This document shows, in pieces, positions 9,390-18,517 of a stretch of 64,000 bases of DNA. The notes beneath the pieces were generated by a model. The model did no database searches and was not told the origin of the DNA. It was given only the letters and a program-made list of their open reading frames with translations. Origin of the DNA: Cyclobacteriaceae bacterium (lineage in GTDB: Bacteria; Bacteroidota; Bacteroidia; Cytophagales; Cyclobacteriaceae); NCBI GenBank assembly GCA_020832305.1, contig JAFIEV010000007.1, positions 63,745 through 127,744 of the forward strand. The letters run 5' to 3'. The translations under genes were made by a program, and so were the position numbers. Each line of letters starts with the position of its first letter. Position 1 is the first letter of the stretch.

Positions 9390-10341
9390 GATACTTTCGG
9401 TAAATCTTGCGGGGATAATATATAAAATATGTTATAATACATAAAAAGGACAGGCAAATAATACCAAGGCGCACAATATCCGGCAGTTCGGTAAGTCTTG
9501 TAATAAAACCTTCGAGAAAAGCCGCAACAATAAATACGGGAATCAATCCTATGATTAACTTCAGTCCGTGACTTGCTGAGAATCGGAGACTTTCAAGACG
9601 GGTATATGTGCCGGGATAAAGCAGTCCCTTACCCAGTACAAGGCCGGCAGCACCTGCATAAATGATAGCAGCAATTTCAAAAGTGCCATGGATCCAAACC
9701 GTTAAAAGGCTCTCTTTCAATAGATTGTAATCATAGAAAAAATATTGAAAAACACCTAGCATTACGGCATTGCTGAATAAGACATAGGCCGGACCTATCG
9801 AGGTAAAAATACCTGTAGAAAATGCCAGAAAAGAGACTTTGATGTTGTTTATAGAAATGCCTAAAAACATCTGCCCCCTGCCGGCCTGCTTATAAACGGC
9901 CATAGGATCACCCTTTTCTATGTTACGCAAAGTCATATCAACATATGCATCAGAGAGTATAAGCCGCGCAAAACTCTCATCCCTCGAGGCTGAAACAATA
10001 CCAATAAGTGTACCGGTTAAAAAAATGGCAAAGGACAATAAAACCATTTTTCTGGCACTGTAAACGGCTATGGGAAGCTCGGTCGTCCAAAAATTGAGCA
10101 CTCTTCTGCGGCTTTCCTTTCTGTTGCGATAAATCTTTAAATGCATCGTGGAAAGCAGATTATTAAGATAAGGGATCCATTCACTGTCTGGAAAATACGT
10201 GCGGGCATAGGAAAGATCATCGGTGAGCTGTATATACATTGCTGCAAGCTCATCGGGACCAGCTGTGGCTTCGCCATCAATATGCTTTTCAAATTTCCGC
10301 CAAACAGGGCGATTGTTTTTTATAAAATTCGTTTCTTTCAT
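9361..10341 (-). CDS. SpoIIM-family (stage II sporulation protein M) membrane protein
   Basis: A 326-residue protein: a soluble N-terminal helical segment (about 1-95) with 'DELAAMYIQLTDDLSYART', then several membrane helices including 'GISINNIKVSFLAFSTGIFTSIG' and 'WIHGTFEIAAIIYAGAAGLVLGKGLL', which are hallmarks of the SpoIIM/DUF95 family. In sporulating Firmicutes SpoIIM supports septal peptidoglycan hydrolysis; in non-sporulating Bacteroidota the family member is part of the MoxR/RDD cluster with no proven role. It is the first gene of the minus-strand block and is divergent from the RDD gene. Confidence 0.88.
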   Translation of the reverse strand: MKETNFIKNNRPVWRKFEKHIDGEATAGPDELAAMYIQLTDDLSYARTYFPDSEWIPYLNNLLSTMHLKIYRNRKESRRRVLNFWTTELPIAVYSARKMVLLSFAIFLTGTLIGIVSASRDESFARLILSDAYVDMTLRNIEKGDPMAVYKQAGRGQMFLGISINNIKVSFLAFSTGIFTSIGPAYVLFSNAVMLGVFQYFFYDYNLLKESLLTVWIHGTFEIAAIIYAGAAGLVLGKGLLYPGTYTRLESLRFSASHGLKLIIGLIPVFIVAAFLEGFITRLTELPDIVRLGIICLSFLCIITYFIYYPRKIYRKYHVTTKNTIL

Positions 10342-10382
10342 CTATATTTATCAAATACAATAAAACAAAAAATTCTATAAAG

Positions 10383-11102
10383 TTGACAACTTTTACCGTA
10401 GAAAGCTCACAAAATGTTGGTGTTCAATATCAATTGGCAGACCTCATGCAAAGAATTGGAGCGTATTTGCTCGATATACTTTTTCTCTTTGCCTGTTACA
10501 CCGTCGTCATATTGTTAATGGTTTTATTAAGAAGTAACCTAAACAGCGAAACAATTACTTTTATTGTAATTATTGCACTTATACCAACTTTGTTTTACAG
10601 ACTATTGACAGAAATTTTTATGAATGGGCAAACCATAGGAAAACAAATTGTGGGAATAAGGGTAATCAAAATAGATGGCAGTCAGGCTGGCATAGGCAAC
10701 TACCTTTTACGCTGGATTTTTCAGATTATTGATTTTTATCTTTTATCAGGCGCAATAGCCATAATTATGATTATTACTGGTAAACAGGGGCAGCGGCTTG
10801 GCGATCTGGTAGCAGGCACCACGGTGGTTAAAAGCAGTCAGAAGAATAAAATGCCGAATCAAGCCGAAATACATTTGCCTGCAGATTATCAGCCTGTTTA
10901 TCCGGAAGCAGCCCGCCTTGATGAGAAACACATCCGGCTTATCCATAAAGCCATTCAAAGAAAACTGGAGACACTTGACGATAATGTGATCATTGTACTG
11001 GATAAAAAGCTTTCCCAAAAACTCAGCCTTCAACACAATATGCGTTCACAAACCTTTCTCAATACACTCTTAAAAGATTATAAGTATTACAGCGAGCGGT
11101 AA
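10383..11102 (+). CDS. RDD family membrane protein
   Basis: A 239-residue protein starting at TTG. The RDD pattern is clear: 'YQLADLMQRIGAYLLDILFLFACYTVVILL' (Arg and Asp in helix 1), 'GQTIGKQIVGIRVIKIDGSQAG' between helices, and 'QGQRLGDLVAGTTVV' near the end of the membrane domain. A soluble C-terminal tail of about 80 residues follows. RDD proteins have been linked to ion exchange in some bacteria, but this one is most likely an auxiliary of the MoxR/SpoIIM cluster from which it diverges (41-base gap containing both promoters). Confidence 0.88.
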   Translation: MTTFTVESSQNVGVQYQLADLMQRIGAYLLDILFLFACYTVVILLMVLLRSNLNSETITFIVIIALIPTLFYRLLTEIFMNGQTIGKQIVGIRVIKIDGSQAGIGNYLLRWIFQIIDFYLLSGAIAIIMIITGKQGQRLGDLVAGTTVVKSSQKNKMPNQAEIHLPADYQPVYPEAARLDEKHIRLIHKAIQRKLETLDDNVIIVLDKKLSQKLSLQHNMRSQTFLNTLLKDYKYYSER

Positions 11103-11249
11103 TCGAAGATTGAGCCCTCTCAAAAATCATGTTTTTTATCGTTGCCAAGGCGCTTTTTAAAAAATCCAGATCCATAGGGAACTTTTTATTGATTTAATTC
11201 ATTTACAAAATTGGAGGGCTGGCTATTTTAACATTGCTCCTCTCCGAAA

Positions 11250-14200
11250 ATGAGGCTTAAGAATCTCATCTTGATCCTTGGCATTGTGATGTATCCTCTA
11301 CATGCAATGTGCGTTGACCCGATCACAAACCTTTCCGGCCAGCCTGATGCAACCTCGGTCATTTTAAAATGGCCTCCTTATACAGGCACTCAAAGCATTG
11401 AAAAATATACAGTTAAGAGAAATAATCAGGTGGTTGGAAGCACCATTTGCAAGCTGGGATACTTTAGTGATTTTGGTCTGAGGCCGGGAAACAGCTATCA
11501 ATACAGGGTGCAGGGCTTCAATGCAAATGGCGATCTGATTTGTGAATCAGGATTACTGGAAATTCAAACTACTGCTGAAACAGAGATCAGAACCCAATAC
11601 ACCCTGCTGGCCATTGTTTTTGATCCTACCGGCGAAGTACAGGCTCAAATGCCCCGAATAGAAAACTTTTTAAAATACAGACTGGATTTTCTGCGTAATG
11701 CTTCCCATAACTCTGTAAACCTTTCGCTGTATGAAAGTCGAATTGTTACTCTGCAATCACATCCTCCTGTTTTACCCGAAAACAATCGGGAGATCTCCTA
11801 TGATAAATTGGCGGTGACTGTATATCCAGAACTCAATAACATGTCTATGGTAGATCTTGTAGAATCTTACAAAGCAGATATAGTTTGGTTGATTGGCGCA
11901 CCAGAAATTTACAACTTCGCTGAAAATGTACTTATGGGCAATCATGACCTTGGTGATAAAGAATGGATCAGTACAAAAATTCCATGCTCCAGGTCTTTCT
12001 TCATACACCAAAATGGTCCTGATGCCAGAGCATACGATGCCGCGGCTCACCATATTGAGGGAACCATGACTTCGGCATCTTCAAAAGATCCGATAGCCTG
12101 GCCGAGAGATAAAGAATATGTGGTATTTACAAAAGACAGGTTCAGCACTTTAACATATCTCCAAAATTTGCACCTTTTTGAGGTATTCAGAATTACTGAT
12201 GAATGGAATGGTGGTACTTCTGCCTCCAAAGGCAACGCCAATTGCGGTTCGAGCCACTTTGTTCCGGGCTCTATAAGAAATTCTCAAAAATATGATAACT
12301 ATACTTATTATGATATAGATGCCTGGAAAAGATATGTTCCCTGCTTTGCCGACAACTGGCTAAACTATCCTATATTTTCCAACCAACCAAGAATACTGAA
12401 TGGCTATGACCATGGTGCCTTTAACCGCTATATCGAAAATACAGATTCCTCATTTTTCTGGTTTGGATCTGCTTCTTTCCATTACTGGTGGTTTAATCAT
12501 ATCCCTCATAATCCTGGCGTATACGAAGGAAAACTACACAACTGGTGGCCATACATTTACGATTGCAATAGATTCGATGGTTCGTTTATAGATTACCCGG
12601 TCTCTGGCTTCCCAATAATGCCAAACCGATATGCCGTTACTGAGGAAGTGGGCACTGAATCATCATCTCCCGACTTGTGGATGTTCTGGCACAGCGCTAC
12701 CAATTACGGTCAAAGAGCGGACATCAGCATAGTGGATAAAAATACCTCCCCCAATTTGGTGAAGGAAGGTCAGTATTCCCTAAAAACCAGTGTACAAATA
12801 GAATGGTTTACCAGAGAAGGGCAAAATGACCTTATATATCCACGATACAGAAATGCCAACTGGTCGTTTGCTGAAAATGAAGCCATATCTTTTTCCATAA
12901 AAACAGATCAGCTAGGCCTTATTCAGGGAACTAATCCCATCGTAAGAATATGCACCAATGGCAATAACCGGATTGAATACGTACCTGTAAAAAATGGCAG
13001 ATATGTAAACGTATTTCAAAACACGGAATATATCGTAGAAATTGAAAACGGATGGTATAATTTCACCATTCCGATCAAAGGAAATGAAATTTGGCAAAAA
13101 AATCTGATTGCCTACATCAACCCGGCTCTGGATGAAGCACAGAAAGAGGCAGAAAGGGAAGCCATTTACCAAAATATTCTCTCCCAGGTAAATTATCTGG
13201 AAATTTCCATCGAATGTGGCGGAAACAAAGATGAGGTATTCACCTATTATCTGGATAATCTCAGGGTAAGTCCTTACTCTGAACCAACACCTGTCATCAT
13301 TGAAAACCTGACCCTTCAACCCGATGTCACTTCTGTAATATTACAGTGGACTCCCTATACCGGAAGTCCGGCGGCTAAATCTTATCGGGTAAAACGCGAT
13401 GGAAAGGACATTGGAAGCACCATAGGCAGGTATGGTTACTTTACAGATCATGGCTTAATGCCAGCCACAGAATATCAATATATTGTGGAAGGCCTGGATG
13501 CAGATGGAAATATTGTGTGTTACTCTTTGTCTCAATCTGTTCAAACCACTTCAGAAACAGAGATCAGAACCCATTACACACTGCTGGCCATTGTTTTCGA
13601 CCCTACCGGGGAATTACATTCACAGATGGTGCGCATTGATAACTTCCTGAAATACAGACTGGAATTTCTGCGCAATGCCTCACATAATTCTGTGAACCTT
13701 TCGCTGTATCAGGATAAAATATTTACTATTCGGGACTACCCTCCTTTACCTGATGAACCCTCTGAATGGATCTCATATGAAAAATTAGCAGCAAAAATCT
13801 ACCCGGAACTCAATTCCATGAATATGGTAGACATGATTGAAAAATATGATGTAGATGTCATTTGGGTAATTGGTACGCCAACCGGATATAATTTTGGAGA
13901 AAATATTTTAATGGGTAATCATGACCTGGGTGATAAAGAATGGATAAGCACTAAAGTTCCCTGCTCAAGGTCATTTTTTATACACAGCAATACACCCGAT
14001 GCCAGGGCTTACGATGCCGCGGCTCACCATATAGAGGGTACCATGACATCCGCTGCTTCCAAAGATCCGATAGCCTGGCCAAGAGACAGAGAATATATGG
14101 TATTTACTAAAGACAGGTTAAACACTTCAACTTATCTTCAAAATTTACACCTATTTGAAATATTCAGACTAACGGATGAATGGACGGGTATAGGAGCCTA

Positions 14201-17200
14201 TGCTTCAAAGGGAAATGCCAATTGTGGCTCAAGCCACTTTATACCCGGTTCCATAAGAAATTCTCTAACATTTGACGATTATACTTTTAAAGATATAGAA
14301 GCCTGGAAACGATATGTTCCCTGTTTTGCTGATAATTGGTTAGACTATCCCACATTTTCAAATGAGCGAAGAATACTGAATGGCTATGATTATGGGGCTT
14401 TTAACCGATACATCGAAAATACGGATTCTTCCTTTTTCTGGTTTGGTTCTGCTTCTTTCCATTACTGGTGGTTTAACCACATTCCGCATAATCCGGGCGT
14501 TTACGAAGGAAAACTAAACAACTGGTGGTCATACATTTACGATTGCAATAGATTCGATGGTTCGTTTATAGATTACCCGGTCTCTGGCTTCCCAATAACG
14601 CCAAACCGATATGCTGTTACTGAGGAAGTGGGCACTGAATCATCATCTCCAGACTTGTGGATGTTCTGGCATAGCGCCACCTATAACGGTCAAAGAGCAG
14701 ACATCAGCATAGTGGATAAAAATACCTACCCTAATTTTGTGAAGAAAGGTCAGTATGCCCTGAAAACCTATGTTCAAATCGAATCCAATAGCAGAGAAGG
14801 ACAAAATGACCTTATATATCCAAGATACAGAAATGCCAACTGGTCATTTACTGAAAATGAAGCAATATATTTTTCTGTAAAACTAGATCATCTGCATTTG
14901 ATTCAGGGCACAAATCCCATCGTAAGAATATGTACCAATGGGAATAACCGAATTGAATACGTGCCCATAAAAAACGCCAAATATGTTAACTTATTCAAAA
15001 ACCCCGAAAATGGCGTAAAGATTGAAAACGGATGGTATAATTTTACCATTCCAATCAAAGGAAATGAATTTTGGCAAAAAAATCTGATCGCTTATATCGA
15101 TCCTAGCCTGGATGAAAATCAACAATTGGCAGAAAAGGAAGCTATTTTCCAAAATATTCTCTCTCATGTAAATTATCTGGAAATTTCCATCGAATGTGAT
15201 GGAAACAAAGGAGAAGCTTTTTATTATTATCTGGATGACCTGAGGGTTGGCCCATACTCAGCACCAGTCATTCTGGAAAACATTACGGTAAACCCCGATG
15301 CTACTTCGGTGATTTTGCACTGGACCCCCTATACCGGAAGTCCGGCTGTGAATACCTATAAAGTAAAGCGCAATGGAATAGATGTAGGAAGCACCGCCGG
15401 GAAATATGGTTACTTTACAGATGTCAACCTGCGACCCAATACAAATTATCAATATACTATTGAAGGTCTGACTTCCGATGGCAATGTTGCATGCAAATCA
15501 TTACCGTTTTCTGTAACTACCAGTTCAAGTACAGAAATCAGGACAGATTATACCGTATTGGCCGTAGTCTATGATCCCCAAGGCACCATGCAAAACCAAC
15601 TACCACGTATTCGCAACTATTTACAATACCGGATCGACTTACTGAGAAATACATCCCATAACTCCGTGAATATTCATGTTTATGGAAATGACATTACCGT
15701 ACTTCACGAATATCCCCCAACAATAATTAAATACTCAATCGACTACCAGAAAGTTGCTACTAAAAACTATCCCGAACTCAACAACCAAAGCTTTATCGAC
15801 CTTGTGGAGAGCTATGAAATCGATATGGTATGGATACTCCATTTTCCTCAGAATTATAATTTTCATAATTATTTGTTATTCGGAAATCGAGATTTGTTCA
15901 GGCAAAGTGGAGAGAGCGTGAAAGTGCCTTGCTCCAGGTCATTTTTCATTCACAATTGTGTGCCCGATCTGTATTCTCTGAATGCAGCAGCCAGTCATAT
16001 TGACTATGTAATGACAAACATGGGTAAGGCCAACCCTCTAGCCTGGCAATGCATAAAAGATTATTTCGTTTTAAGTACTAATATAAATGAAAACACTTCA
16101 TATAAACTACGTTTGCACCTGATCGAAATTTTCAAACTTACCGATGAATGGGCAGGACGGGATAATTATGCATCAAAAGACAATGCCAATTGCGGAACAG
16201 GATTATATATCCCGGGTACAATTAGAAAATCAGATTACTACCGCTCAACCAGCATTTCCGATTCCCTTTCCTGGTCGAGATATGTAGATTGTTATGCCGA
16301 TGATTGGTTGAATTATCCCAATTTTTCATGGAGTGGCAGGAAAATCAATGGTTATGAACATGGCGCCTTCAATCATTATCCACTGGGAGAAAACCAATAT
16401 TCATTCAGATTTGGAGAGGCCTCCTATCATAATTGGTGGCTGAATCATATCCCAAACAATCCCGGTGTTTACTTAGGCATGCTCAACAATTGGTGGCCAT
16501 ATATTTTCGATCTCAACAGGTTTACCGGAGCCTATGTAGATTATGAAGTGACTGGTTTCCCTGAAATCCCTTTAAATTATTCAGTGGTTAATAAAGAATA
16601 TGGTACAGAATCCTTTAATGCAGATGACTGGTCATTCTGGCACAGCACTTCATGGCGCGGACAAAGGGCAGACCTAAGCATTGTACAAAAATCCTCTGCT
16701 GCGGTTAAAGTTATGAGCGGTAATCAATCCATCAAAGTGGATATTACCATGGACATACCAGAACAAAACCACAAAACCGGCAGAAATGACCTCATTTATC
16801 CCAGATTTAAAAATGCACACTGGTCATTCAGTGAAAATCATATACTTACTGTTTCTATAAAACCAGAATCCTCTGAGGTGATTACAGGTACCAACCCGAT
16901 CATAAGGTTATGTACAAATGGAAACAACCGCATTGAGTATGTTCCGGTCAATAATGGATTATACACCAATTTGTTCAATAATCCGGCTTATAAAAATGAA
17001 ACCGGTTGGTACACCTTTAGCATTCCTTTGGCCGGCAATGTTCAGTGGCAGAGAAACCTGGTGGCATATATAAATCCTGACCTGAGTCCTGAAGCGCAGG
17101 AATCTGAAAAGTCAGAGACCATAGCAGGTATTTTAAGTGATGTTAACTATGCCGAAATCTCGATTCAACTTAAAGATACACGCGAAAATACCTTCACCTT

Positions 17201-17942
17201 TTATCTTGATAATTTTACCATTGATGGCAAAGCAGTTGCGGCCATTATTCCCGGCGAACTTGTTTTTACCTATTCTGGTAAGCCTGTAAGCCCCGAATTC
17301 ACCACCCTGCCAGCAGGACTTGGGACCAAGGTATTATACAACGGATTGCCTGAGGCTCCTGTGGATGCAGGTAATTATGAATTAAGTATTGAAGTGGTTG
17401 ATCCTGCTTATTATGGTGAATTTACGGGTACTTTAGTAATCGAAAAGGCCATGCTTAGCGTTAAAGCGCAGGATGAGATCAGGAGAATGAAAGAAGATAA
17501 TCCTGAATTTAGCATAATTTACGAAGGATTTGCAGAGGGCGAAAATGAAGGGGTGCTGGATGTAAAACCCATAGCAACCTGCGATGCAAATTGGTTCAGT
17601 ACACCTGGCACTTATGTTATTACCGTCAGTGGCGGAGATGATGACAATTACAATTTCACCTATATCTCCGGTAAATTAACCATTACACCTGTTTCAGGTA
17701 CAGGTATGGCGCACAAACATCAGCATAAACACAAACATCAACTGCATCCCAACCCTGTAGATAAATGGCTGTATATCGAATGTCCGGAAACCGGTCCTAT
17801 ACATATACAGATTTTAAGTTCATGGGGTAAAAAGATAATTGAAGTTCACAATGCCTCCCGCCAAATAAATGTTCAAAAGCTTCAGCCGGGCATCTACATT
17901 ATCGTTATCGATGGAAATCAATATAAATTTATCAAGCGATAA
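11250..17942 (+). CDS. Giant secreted protein with three tandem units and type IX sorting domain
   Basis: A 2230-residue protein with a Sec signal (first ~20 residues). Three consecutive units of about 658 residues follow (about 23-681, 682-1339, 1340-1997). Each has an FN3-like domain, a ~370-residue domain rich in Trp, Tyr and His ('NANCGSSHF', 'AAHHIEGTM', 'NHIPHNPGVYEGKL', 'NWWPYIYDCNRFDG') and a ~170-residue beta-rich module resembling a carbohydrate-binding jelly roll. Two MBG-like domains (about 2002-2067 and 2068-2150), a His/Lys-rich stretch (2153-2166) and a type IX secretion C-terminal domain (2166-2230, 'HPNPVDKWLYIE' ... 'LQPGIYIIVIDG') complete it. It should be exported and anchored on or released from the cell surface. 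The central domain resembles uncharacterised secreted bacterial proteins; no enzyme activity can be assigned. It stands alone, about 150 bases after the RDD gene. Confidence 0.85.
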   Translation: MRLKNLILILGIVMYPLHAMCVDPITNLSGQPDATSVILKWPPYTGTQSIEKYTVKRNNQVVGSTICKLGYFSDFGLRPGNSYQYRVQGFNANGDLICESGLLEIQTTAETEIRTQYTLLAIVFDPTGEVQAQMPRIENFLKYRLDFLRNASHNSVNLSLYESRIVTLQSHPPVLPENNREISYDKLAVTVYPELNNMSMVDLVESYKADIVWLIGAPEIYNFAENVLMGNHDLGDKEWISTKIPCSRSFFIHQNGPDARAYDAAAHHIEGTMTSASSKDPIAWPRDKEYVVFTKDRFSTLTYLQNLHLFEVFRITDEWNGGTSASKGNANCGSSHFVPGSIRNSQKYDNYTYYDIDAWKRYVPCFADNWLNYPIFSNQPRILNGYDHGAFNRYIENTDSSFFWFGSASFHYWWFNHIPHNPGVYEGKLHNWWPYIYDCNRFDGSFIDYPVSGFPIMPNRYAVTEEVGTESSSPDLWMFWHSATNYGQRADISIVDKNTSPNLVKEGQYSLKTSVQIEWFTREGQNDLIYPRYRNANWSFAENEAISFSIKTDQLGLIQGTNPIVRICTNGNNRIEYVPVKNGRYVNVFQNTEYIVEIENGWYNFTIPIKGNEIWQKNLIAYINPALDEAQKEAEREAIYQNILSQVNYLEISIECGGNKDEVFTYYLDNLRVSPYSEPTPVIIENLTLQPDVTSVILQWTPYTGSPAAKSYRVKRDGKDIGSTIGRYGYFTDHGLMPATEYQYIVEGLDADGNIVCYSLSQSVQTTSETEIRTHYTLLAIVFDPTGELHSQMVRIDNFLKYRLEFLRNASHNSVNLSLYQDKIFTIRDYPPLPDEPSEWISYEKLAAKIYPELNSMNMVDMIEKYDVDVIWVIGTPTGYNFGENILMGNHDLGDKEWISTKVPCSRSFFIHSNTPDARAYDAAAHHIEGTMTSAASKDPIAWPRDREYMVFTKDRLNTSTYLQNLHLFEIFRLTDEWTGIGAYASKGNANCGSSHFIPGSIRNSLTFDDYTFKDIEAWKRYVPCFADNWLDYPTFSNERRILNGYDYGAFNRYIENTDSSFFWFGSASFHYWWFNHIPHNPGVYEGKLNNWWSYIYDCNRFDGSFIDYPVSGFPITPNRYAVTEEVGTESSSPDLWMFWHSATYNGQRADISIVDKNTYPNFVKKGQYALKTYVQIESNSREGQNDLIYPRYRNANWSFTENEAIYFSVKLDHLHLIQGTNPIVRICTNGNNRIEYVPIKNAKYVNLFKNPENGVKIENGWYNFTIPIKGNEFWQKNLIAYIDPSLDENQQLAEKEAIFQNILSHVNYLEISIECDGNKGEAFYYYLDDLRVGPYSAPVILENITVNPDATSVILHWTPYTGSPAVNTYKVKRNGIDVGSTAGKYGYFTDVNLRPNTNYQYTIEGLTSDGNVACKSLPFSVTTSSSTEIRTDYTVLAVVYDPQGTMQNQLPRIRNYLQYRIDLLRNTSHNSVNIHVYGNDITVLHEYPPTIIKYSIDYQKVATKNYPELNNQSFIDLVESYEIDMVWILHFPQNYNFHNYLLFGNRDLFRQSGESVKVPCSRSFFIHNCVPDLYSLNAAASHIDYVMTNMGKANPLAWQCIKDYFVLSTNINENTSYKLRLHLIEIFKLTDEWAGRDNYASKDNANCGTGLYIPGTIRKSDYYRSTSISDSLSWSRYVDCYADDWLNYPNFSWSGRKINGYEHGAFNHYPLGENQYSFRFGEASYHNWWLNHIPNNPGVYLGMLNNWWPYIFDLNRFTGAYVDYEVTGFPEIPLNYSVVNKEYGTESFNADDWSFWHSTSWRGQRADLSIVQKSSAAVKVMSGNQSIKVDITMDIPEQNHKTGRNDLIYPRFKNAHWSFSENHILTVSIKPESSEVITGTNPIIRLCTNGNNRIEYVPVNNGLYTNLFNNPAYKNETGWYTFSIPLAGNVQWQRNLVAYINPDLSPEAQESEKSETIAGILSDVNYAEISIQLKDTRENTFTFYLDNFTIDGKAVAAIIPGELVFTYSGKPVSPEFTTLPAGLGTKVLYNGLPEAPVDAGNYELSIEVVDPAYYGEFTGTLVIEKAMLSVKAQDEIRRMKEDNPEFSIIYEGFAEGENEGVLDVKPIATCDANWFSTPGTYVITVSGGDDDNYNFTYISGKLTITPVSGTGMAHKHQHKHKHQLHPNPVDKWLYIECPETGPIHIQILSSWGKKIIEVHNASRQINVQKLQPGIYIIVIDGNQYKFIKR
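11316..13292 (+). repeat. Unit 1 of the internal triplication
   Basis: First of three coding repeats, residues about 23-681. It keeps the full set of candidate functional residues (AAHHIEGTM, CGSSHF, HIPHNPG). DNA from 12550 to 12618 is identical base for base to unit 2 at 14530-14598. Confidence 0.9.
13293..15266 (+). repeat. Unit 2 of the internal triplication
   Basis: Second coding repeat, residues about 682-1339, offset 659 residues from unit 1. It is the closest copy to unit 1 and keeps the same His-rich motifs. Confidence 0.9.
15267..17240 (+). repeat. Unit 3 of the internal triplication (divergent)
   Basis: Third coding repeat, residues about 1340-1997. It aligns along its whole length but is clearly more diverged: AAHHIEGTM becomes AASHIDYVM, and CGSSHF becomes CGTGLY, so two conserved His and one Glu present in units 1 and 2 are lost. 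Confidence 0.88.
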
Positions 17943-18058
17943 TTTCAATCCACTATAGAGTTGTAAATCTCTCAATACTCCAGTAAGAGGGTTGTTGTTT
18001 TTTAATATCCTTTATCGAGGGAGCGGGTAGAAGAAGTGCGCCGATTGATTGCTTTAAA

Positions 18059-18517
18059 TCACCTGCCTTTTTCCATTTCTGCCCTGCGCATGGGCATGGC
18101 ATCAATGATTCCAAAAAGTTCCTCCGGCTTCAAAATCGTTTGGGTTCGTCTTTTCTCACCACCGTCTTTGCCAATTAATACTATTGTAAAAGAGGTGCTA
18201 ATTTTATAATACTGCCTGAGAGAAAGCGCGCTGAAATCAGATGTTTGCCTGGCATTATTTTTCTCCACCCGGTCAGGAAAAACAGATAATACGGTTAGAT
18301 CCCTTTCTGTAAGTCCATCCGCATTTTCATTTAAAAGTCTGATTTGCTGTTTATAGTTTTGGTCTTCAGGGCTTTCACTAAAAATGAGTAAAACTCTGTT
18401 TTTCCATTGATACTCCTGCAAAGGCATCGTTTGTTGATTTGTCTTAAAAAGATTTTCGCTAACGATTCCCGGGAAGTTTAAAATGAAAAATGCATATAAG
18501 AATAAATAATGAGCCAT
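18059..18517 (-). CDS. DUF4174 domain-containing secreted protein
   Basis: Starting at the ATG at 18517 gives a 152-residue protein with a signal peptide (MAHYLFLYAFFILNFPGIVS). The rest follows the DUF4174 thioredoxin-like pattern: 'KNRVLLIFSESPEDQNYKQQIRLL', 'LTERDLTVLSVFPDRV' and 'FTIVLIGKDGGEKRR ... EELFGIIDAMPMRRAEM'. The last block, with Asp-Gly-Gly and the final 'DAMPMRR', is characteristic. Function is unknown. Its 5' end overlaps the 3' end of the upstream membrane-protein gene by 40 bases, suggesting co-translation. Confidence 0.8.
   Translation of the reverse strand: MAHYLFLYAFFILNFPGIVSENLFKTNQQTMPLQEYQWKNRVLLIFSESPEDQNYKQQIRLLNENADGLTERDLTVLSVFPDRVEKNNARQTSDFSALSLRQYYKISTSFTIVLIGKDGGEKRRTQTILKPEELFGIIDAMPMRRAEMEKGR

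Noticed and set aside
12912..13319. 135-codon antisense frame inside the giant gene
   Set aside because: It mirrors the codon pattern of the repeated coding unit, has no start context and no resemblance to a protein family.
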